From Wurfbainia villosa (lineage: Eukaryota; Streptophyta; Magnoliopsida; Zingiberales; Zingiberaceae), in assembly GCA_025175895.1 (NCBI GenBank), contig CM045987.1, positions 39,334,113 through 39,398,112 on the forward strand: a stretch of 64,000 bases of DNA, given 5' to 3'. Shown here piece by piece: positions 56,826 to 64,000 of this stretch. The notes below the pieces were generated by a model, which saw only the letters and a list, made by a program, of their open reading frames with translations, was not told the origin of the DNA and did no database searches. Both the position numbers and the translations under genes were made by a program. Within the stretch, counting starts at the first letter, position 1, and each line of letters begins with the position of its first letter.

Positions 56826-58227
56826 ACCTTGGCTCTTTCGCCTGTGCAATTGCTCCATTGTTGTCGCAGTAGACCGGTATTGCTTCAACAATGGCTGGAA
56901 TCACACCAAGTTCATAAATGAACTTCTTGATCCAAACCGCTTCCTTTGCTGCTTCCGAAGCTACAATGTATTCTGCCTCAGTGGTAGAATCCGTTACAGT
57001 GTCTTGTTTAGAACTTTTCCAACTCACTGTGCCCCCATTCAAGGTGAACACGTATCCAGACTGAGACCTGGAATCATCTTTGTCTGTCTGGAAGCTGGCA
57101 TCCGTATACCCGCGTATCACCATGTCCCCTTCTTCATATATTAAGAACACATCCTTAGTTCTTCTTAAGTACTTAAGGATCGTCTTAACAGCCACCCAAT
57201 GATCCATTCCTGGATCAGACTGGTATCTACTCGTGACACTCAGAGCATACGATACATCAGGCCTTGTACATAACATAGCATACATGATAGATCTTATTGC
57301 GGATGCATAGGGAATCTTACTCATGCAAATCCTCTCGTCTTCTGTGCGCGGACACATAGACTTTGAAAGGTGTACCCCATGCCTGATGGGTAGGAAACCT
57401 TTCTTGGATTCTGACATACTAAACCTCTTTAGCACTCGGTCTATATATGTAGACTGTGAAAGACCAAGCAACCGTTTCGATCTATCTCTATAGATCTTAA
57501 TCTCGAGGATGTAGGTTGCTTCTCCCAGGTCTTTCATGGAGAATGTCTTGGATAACCAAATCTTCACTGACTGTAAGATTGAAACATCGTCTCCTATGAG
57601 TAATATGTCATCGACATACAATACTAGGAACACGACTGCACTCCCACTAACCTTCTTGTACACACAAGGTTCGTCTGGATTTTGTGAGAAATCAAACTTT
57701 TTGATTGTCTCATCAAAACAGATATTCCAGCTCCTGGATGCTTGCTTCAATCCATATATGGACCGTCGCAACTTGCATACCTTGGTTTTATCAACCGATA
57801 TGAAACTCTCAGGTTGTATCATATACACGTCCTCGAGCAGGTTTCCATTAAGGAAAGTTGTTTTCACATCCATCTGCTATATCTCATAATCATAATGAGC
57901 CGCTATGGCCAGGAGCATCCGAATGGATTTAAGCATAGCTACAAGCGAATAGGTTTAGTCATAATCAACACCTTGTTTTTGACGATATCCTTTCGCCACT
58001 AATCTAGCCTTATAAGTAATCACATAACCATCCATGTCGGTTTTCTTCTTGAAAACCCACTTACACCCTATAGGCTTGATGCCTTCAGGTGGGTCAACTA
58101 AGTTCCAAACTTGGTTTTCATACATGGAATCCAGTTCCAACTTCATGGCATCAAGCCACTTATCCCTTTCTGAACTTGTCAGCACTTCTTCATAACTGGT
58201 AGGCTCCTCATCATCAATGAGTAACAC
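56814..58227 (-). pseudogene. RT and RNase H of element D
   Basis: Minus strand: LLIDDEEPTSYEEVLTSSERDKWLDAM, GCKWVFKKKTDMDGYVITYKARLVAKGYRQKQGVDYD, then a TAA for Glu and a TAG for Trp before QMDVKTTFLNG. After that it is open for 352 codons (57873-56815): GLKQASRSWNICFDE, catalytic box LYVDDILLIG, KTFSMKDLGEATYI, LGLSQSTYIDRVLKRFSM, and RNase H GYTDASFQTDKDDSRSQSGYVFTLNGG, STTEAEYIVASEAAKEAVW, YCDNNGAIAQAKEPRSHQ. The end of RNase H is missing because it joins LTR sequence at about 56817. Confidence 0.87.
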
Positions 58228-59830
58228 GTCGTTCGATTCACTTACGAGAAATCCATATCTCTCAGGAATGTTGCGTGTTCTACCAGATCTACGAAGATGT
58301 GGTGTTATAATAGGTTCAGCCGATTGCCCATCACTATGAGTTATCGACTGTTGTGCTTCACCAGGTATCTCATCAATGTCTATTTAAGTCTCTCGAGCCT
58401 CCTCAAGCTCGATGACACTCCCACTGTTTTCTTGCAAGAGAAACTCTTTCTCTAGAAACACAGCATACCTTGAAACAAACACCTTTTGTTCCACAGGATG
58501 ATAGAATTAGTAACCCCTTGTTTCCTTAGGGTATCCAATAAATAGATATTTATCAGACTTAGCATCCAATTTGTCTGATACAGTCCACTTCACATAAGCA
58601 GGACAACCCCATATCTTCAAGTAAGATACATGAGGTTTCTTACTATTCCATATCTCATATGGAGTAGTAGAGACTACCTTAGTTGGCATTCTGTTTAACA
58701 AGTAAACAGTTGTCTGAAGTGCATAGCCCCAAAAGGACTTGGGAAGATTCGCATGATTCATCATTGACCTAACCATGTCCAACAAGGTTCGATTACACCC
58801 CTCAGATACACCATTATGCTGTGGTGTATATGGCGGAGTCCATTGAGACAATATACCATTGTCTCTCAGATAATCAAGAAACTCTTGACTTAAGTATTCA
58901 CCACCTCGATCCGATCGAAGTATTTTAATACTCTTGCCATGTTGTTTCTCTACTTCATTTCTGAATTCTTTGAACCTTTCAAAGGATTCAGACTTGTGTT
59001 TCATCAAGAACACATACCCAAACCGTGAGTGATCATCGGTGAAGGTAATGAAGTAGTTATAGCCTCCTAAAGCTTGAGTTGACATAGGTCCACATACATC
59101 AGTATGTATCAGACCTAGTAACTCTCCCACTCATTCACCTTTTCCTGAAAAAGGTAACTTAGTCATCTTGCCTTTTAAGCATGATTCACATGTATCGTAT
59201 GAATCCAATTCAAACGATTCCAAAATTCCACATTGGTGTAATTCGGACATGCGTTTCTTGCTTGCATGGCCAAGACGACAATGCCACATGTAGGAGTTTA
59301 ATTGATTATCCTTTCGAGCACGCTTGTTGCTCGCTTCGATATTGAAAATGTCACTGGATACGTCCAATGTATAAATGTCATTGCTCAAAGTTCCAGTTCC
59401 ATAAAGTCCGCCATTCAAAGTTATATAACAACAATTGTTACTAAACGTCAAATGGTAACCATTTCTATTTAAGTAGGAAATAGAAACAATGTTCTTTATT
59501 AGAGAAGGAAAACAATAGAAATTGTCCAGTTCCAAGACTAGTCCACTAGGGAGCTTCAGCAAATAAGTTTCGATGGCGACCGCAGCAACCTTTGCTCCAT
59601 TGCCAACTCGCAAATTTGACTCCCCTCTGATGAGTCTTCTTCTATTCCTTAGCCCCTGTATGTCATTACATATATGTGAGCCACACCCAGTATCCAATAC
59701 CCAAGTGTCTAAGGAAATAGAATGACAATCAATAACGAAGATACCTGAAGAGGATGGGGCATTGGATGCCTTCTTCTTCTTCATGGACTCAAGATAAATC
59801 TTGTAGTTTCTTCGCCAGTGGCCTTCCTTG
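58228..59830 (-). pseudogene. Protease and integrase of element D
   Basis: Protease: TWVLDTGCGSHICNDIQGL (catalytic DTG) and RVGNGAKVAAVAIETYLL. Pre-integrase: MWHCRLGHASKKRMSEL...CESCLKGKMTKLPF. A TGA at about 59128 for Arg interrupts before GELLGLIHTDVCGPMST. The integrase core has DVCGPM and LRSDRGGEYL, and NGVSEGCNRT keeps the Glu, though the usual RR after it is GC. The tail is FWGYALQTTVYLLNRMPTKVVSTTP, WGCPAYVKW, LFIGYPKETRGY, then a stop and a further stop (near 58385) in the linker. Confidence 0.86.
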
Positions 59831-60557
59831 CCACAATGATGGCAAGTGCCCTTTTGTGCTGGTTCTGCCTTCTTTGCCTTCTTGTTCTTCCCTTTCTTCT
59901 GTTCCTTTGCCTTCCTCTTAGAACCTTTCTTTGAGAAATCAACTAATAGAACCGCCTTCTCCTCATGCTTCACAGAAGGCTCCACAGTCTTCAGCATATT
60001 GAGGAGCTCAGGAATAGTGTATTCTAATTTGTTCATCCGATAGTTCATCACAAATTGTGAGAAACTCTTGGGCAAACAATGTAGAATTAAGTCAATACTT
60101 AATTCATGATCCATCACAAACCCGAGGGTGGCTAGCCGCTCGATGTACCCGTTCATCTTTAGCACAAACTGCACTATAGACGAACCTTCTTGCATCTTCG
60201 TGGTGAAGAGGAGCCTGGAGACTTCGAACCTTTCGGATCTCGCTTGCTCATCAAACAACTCATGAAGATGGAAGACCATAGTATTAGCATCCATATGCTC
60301 ATGTCGCTGGTACTGTACCATCGCATACTAGCATGATGCAACTCGCCAAATTTAACCGCCACATGCTTCTGATATACCAACATTTGGTCTGGAGTTGCAT
60401 CGTCCTTAGGACGGTTGGGAAGAGGCTCTTCAAGGACATATGCTAGCTTTTCCGCCTTGAGAACAATTCTCAGGTTTCTAAGCCAGTCCAGGAAGTTAGG
60501 CCCAGTCAATTTGTTTGAATCCAAAATAGTGCGCAAATTCAAAGACGTCATGATCAA
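59801..60557 (-). pseudogene. gag of element D
   Basis: Starts MIMTSLNLRTILDSNKLTGPNFLDWLRNLRIVLKAEKLAYVLEEPLP. A frameshift between about 60320 and 60340 divides it. The rest (DANTMVFHLHELFDEQARSERFEVSRLL, LHCLPKSFSQFVMNYRMNKLEYTIPELL) leads to a basic region and the zinc knuckle CHHCGKEGHWRRNY, whose final Cys is Tyr. The protease follows in the same frame. Confidence 0.87.
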
Positions 60558-61829
60558 TCGATTAACCTAGAAATACAAAACGAGCATATATGAGAAAATG
60601 ATTTTTAAAATGCATCAATATACATTTATAAATCCCATTCATTTTTTGAATTTCAAAAACCCCAAAATCACTTCGGAAGATCGTAGGTACATCTCCGAAT
60701 GGGCTGATATCCATCATAGATATGAACAACCTTGGAGAGAGTTCAACAAGTCATTCATAACTACGATGGTAGGTATCAAATATACCGATTGCATATCACG
60801 TATATGCAACTATCACAATGTGCTATCAACTAATTGAATGTTCACACATACATCGGGTTATTAACACATTAACAAGTATGCATCATATGCATAGCACCCA
60901 ACTTCACCTCCCTTTACATCGACCTTGGAGAGAGTCCAACAAGGCGATGCTCCAGGTTAAAGCCAACCCATTAATCGAGGAATAGTTTTAATATGGTTAG
61001 AGTGCATTCAACTAATTAGCCCGGCTTGGAGAGAGTCCAACAACCAAAGTTAATGATTGACCTCTGACTTTACCATATTAGTATTAAACTATTCCATGGT
61101 TTGAACATGTTCGGGTTCGAGCCGGGCTTGGAGAGAGTCCAACAACCCGAACAAGAAACGGAACTCTGGTTCTAACCATATTAATGGAAGGTGTAGGCTT
61201 TAATATTGAGTTAGGGTTTTTATGTCTCATCCTCTTTGCATGCAAATAACTATTATCTACATGGCATGACATACATGACATACATCTACATGTCATGACA
61301 CGTATGGCATAATGATATGCATCTAATGGAATTACATGACATACAACTATGTCATGTACACTATTTACTTATATGTCATAACTATTTATGGAAATAAAAT
61401 ATGTTTAAGATTTGATTCGCCAAATCAAATCATGATTAAATTAGGAAACAAATTTTCAAATCTAATCACATATTTTATTTGTGGAAATAGTTGATTAAGG
61501 AAAGTTAATTTAGGAAACCAATTTCCTAAATCATCAAAACTACTTATGGAAATAAAATATTTTTAAGATTTGATTTCCCAAATCAAATCATGATTAAATT
61601 AGGAAACAAATTTCCAAAATCTAATCAAATATTTTATTTATGAAAAATATCAATTTCCATAAATACTTCCAACTTTTCAAAAGTGGAAGATTTCCATAAA
61701 TACTTCTAGACTTTCCAAAATTGAAAAATTTCCATAAATACTTCTAACTTTCCAAAAGTAGAAAATTTACAAAAATATCATTATGACTATCGCAAAACAA
61801 TTTTACGATTATGTCGAAACACAACCTGG
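60558..61829 (-). other. Leader of element D, with repeated motifs
   Basis: About 1.3 kb without a gene. The 19-mer CTTGGAGAGAGTCCAACAA occurs four times (60731 with one change, 60924, 61025, 61127). A longer imperfect repeat (about 61381-61495 and 61545-61655) holds GATTTGATT...AATCAAATC inverted pairs, followed by short repeats of TTTCCATAAATACTTC. Confidence 0.8.
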
Positions 61830-61831
61830 GG

Positions 61832-61841
61832 TCTGATACCA
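61832..61841 (-). other. Primer-binding site of element D
   Basis: On the minus strand TGGTATCAGA follows the LTR end CCCAACA plus A. The next bases CCCCAGG differ from the usual GC, so the match to initiator tRNA-Met is partial. Confidence 0.8.
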
Positions 61842-61842
61842 T

Positions 61843-64000
61843 TGTTGGGTTTCCAACACCGCAGCGAGTGTGTGTTCGAAAATGTTTCGTAAACATGTGC
61901 ACAGCGGAAGGAATAAAATAATAAATCTAATTTATTACAACACACACATCACACACATGCATAGTACAACATGTGTAGACATAACCGTAAATTCAAATTT
62001 TACAATAAAAGGAAACTTAAACTACATATACCTGACGTATCACGTGTAGCGGGAAAGACATCAACCGGAACGATTCTCGCTAGAATTGTCTCTATCCGTA
62101 TCCATGCCGAGTATCTTCGGGATGACTTCACGAAGTCACGAGCCTTGTCTTCATACGGGTTACTAGCCTCGTGTTGAAGACGACGTGATCGAGAGAAGAT
62201 CACGATCCAAATCAAAATTCGGATCCAAAATGAGTCCTCAAAAACTCGCTTCTCCGGAGAGGTATTCGTCAACCGTTTGACGAATCCTTCGTCCTCCACC
62301 TATGAGGATTATCGGAGATCGAATCCCCGGTAAGGAAGGCGCTGTCAGAGCTCCAAACGACGCTCCGACAAAAGGGAAACAAGCTGTCCAGAAAACTGGA
62401 CAGCTTTGGTGGAGACCTTGCGCCGGCCAAATAAGGAAAGCAATGTGCTCACCTTGTTGCCGGAGCCAAGGATGATCACCAGAGCTCCTCCGGCAGCAGC
62501 TCGACGTTGGCAAATGGAGAAGACGGCAGCATCTGGTCACTGGTTGGAGGAGTTGGGCGGCGGCAAGGAGTTGGCGCCAACTAGATGGAGAGGAGGGAGA
62601 GGTTGGGCGACCACAATTAGGTTAGGGCTTTTGATTAGGGTTTAACAAAAACCCTTAAGCCCTATTTTATAGAGAACAAATTCTCTTAATGGTTATTGGA
62701 TCATAACCAAAGGCCCGTTAACCCGCTCCATTAATTTAAGTTAAAATAAACCAAACCATGATGGTTTATTTTAAGTTAAAACGAACCGAACCAACTTTGG
62801 TTCATTCGTTTAAAACAAACCAACCCCCTTTGGTTTATTCTCCTCCATTGGATTAGAACCAAACCAATTTGGTTCATCCATCATGTCTTCATAAGACACG
62901 GCCCATCCACGCTTCCATTGCGACTGAAATGATTTCAAGTTCGCTCCATGTTTGGTCCAACCAAACCTAGTTTCTCTCGGTCTGAGAATCTCATTCTCAA
63001 GCTCGTTTTAAATCCTTCCGATTACGCTCATTGTGCGTGTGACCAAATAGGTTCTCAGTTTATGTTGGCCGTCTATAATTAACCATTAATTATAGAACGA
63101 TCATGAGTGGCAACTAGTAGTACATCATGATCCCCAATTAACCGAAAAGATCAACGGTTGATCCAGAACTATTTCTGAAACCCTTCAGCAGCTCGAATGA
63201 ATCGTGCCCCATTCCCTTCACTCATCTTATACCCACTTGGTTCAGGACATGGTCTATAATGTCAGTCCCCACTAGGCTGACTACGTCACACCTAGCCCAA
63301 GTATCATTTCCTCGTCCTACGGATTCTAGTTACTGCACATGTATCGAAGAGTACCTTACTCTAAACATGTAATGCTTTGGCCAAAGACTTTAGTAACAAT
63401 CCGACGAGCGGCCATGGGTATACATCTCCTCGCAAGGAGTGGTGAATCCTTTATAGGCTATTCAAATACCTTTGATCACTTTGACTTATACACAATCATC
63501 CCGGGTCCACATCTCTTCAGAGATGCTTGCTTAAGATGTCAAAGCATAAGTCTTCATGATCAAGATGACTTGAATACCGCAAGTCAAAGGAACATCACAC
63601 TTAAGCTGCAGTAAGAACTTCATTGACATATCTATATATGCAGAGAACCATATGAAGTCTTACGGTTGGTCACTCCAATGAACTAGTTACCATAACTAGC
63701 ATCCATGATTAACTCCGGACATCACAATGTCTCCAGCCAGTGAGAATCAGCTGCTTGGATACACCAAAGAGTATACCTCGTGCTAGTCTCGACAGAATCA
63801 ATGGTGTCCAAATCCATCAATTCATCGACTAGGGATAATTCTGATACATCACAATTACACATGTAAAGATACTCACTAGTTGTGATCCAATCACAAATTC
63901 TCTCATGCTGTGAATCGTATCGTGGACATTCAGTAAATGATTTTAAGATCCGATCAAATACATGAAACCATGTATACTCAAATAGTGAATCTTCATTTAT
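61843..64000 (-). repeat. 5' LTR of element D (cut by window edge)
   Basis: 2158 bp seen. It aligns throughout with the solo LTR 2709-4920; by that comparison about 58 bp lie outside. A TATA-like box (minus strand TATAAAAT) is near 62664-62671. Confidence 0.92.

Larger units (their letters stand above)
50922..64000 (-). mobile_element. Copia element D (minus strand), right end outside window
   Basis: Bounded on the left by a 3' LTR remnant (50922-51233 plus 56741-56825) and on the right by its 5' LTR (from 61843, cut by the window edge). Between them lie gag, PR, INT, RT and RNase H in copia order. The 3' LTR lost about 1.8 kb and the end of RNase H in one deletion, and it carries element G. 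The five bases before its left end are ACGTC; the matching duplication would lie beyond 64000. Confidence 0.88.

Overview
The window is repetitive plant DNA made almost entirely of LTR retrotransposons nested inside one another. No host protein gene, rRNA, tRNA or CRISPR array could be supported. The Ty1/copia lineages (a SIRE-like family and Tork/Angela-like families), an Athila-like Ty3/gypsy element, primer sites for initiator tRNA-Met (TGGTATCAGAGC) and long LTRs all point to a large-genome flowering plant. A monocot is my impression only.

Layout. (1) 1-37191 is a tandem SIRE-like array: LTR (cut by the window edge), internal copy 1, a shared central LTR (18086-19186), internal copy 2, LTR (36073-37191). 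Copy 1 carries a 2.2-kb solo LTR (2709-4920, TSD GTTCG) and a full-length copia element B (7258-15855, TSD CTTGA). Copy 2 carries a 10.3-kb Athila-like gypsy element on the minus strand (22545-32885). (2) The array abuts the LTR of an older minus-strand copia element C (pieces 37192-37294 and 48936-50167, pol 50168-50921). (3) That LTR is split by a 2.8-kb solo LTR, F (37295-48935), itself split by copia element E (39347-48152, minus strand, TSD TGATT). (4) C's pol is cut at 50922 by minus-strand copia element D, whose 5' LTR runs off the right edge. D's 3' LTR was hit by G (51234-56740, TSD TTCAT), a 5.5-kb gag-only SIRE-like element.

The nesting tree is therefore C containing {SIRE array containing {solo LTR, B, gypsy}; F containing E; D containing G}. 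Placing the array inside C rests on its right junction only, because the left flank lies outside the window. Every pol is broken by stops, frameshifts or deletions, so nothing here looks autonomous. The longest open frames are the gypsy pol (26053-29412) and the gag of G (52726-54192).

The less ordinary signals are: a recurring stem-loop module (CATCTCAC...GTGAGATG) at non-coding sites of the SIRE array and of G; identical in-frame stop codons in both tandem SIRE copies; clusters of the CAGTCGACTG palindrome shared by the SIRE LTRs and G; a GATCG-rich tract differing strongly between the two LTRs of G; and a 27-bp minisatellite of varying copy number inside the LTRs of B, C and E.
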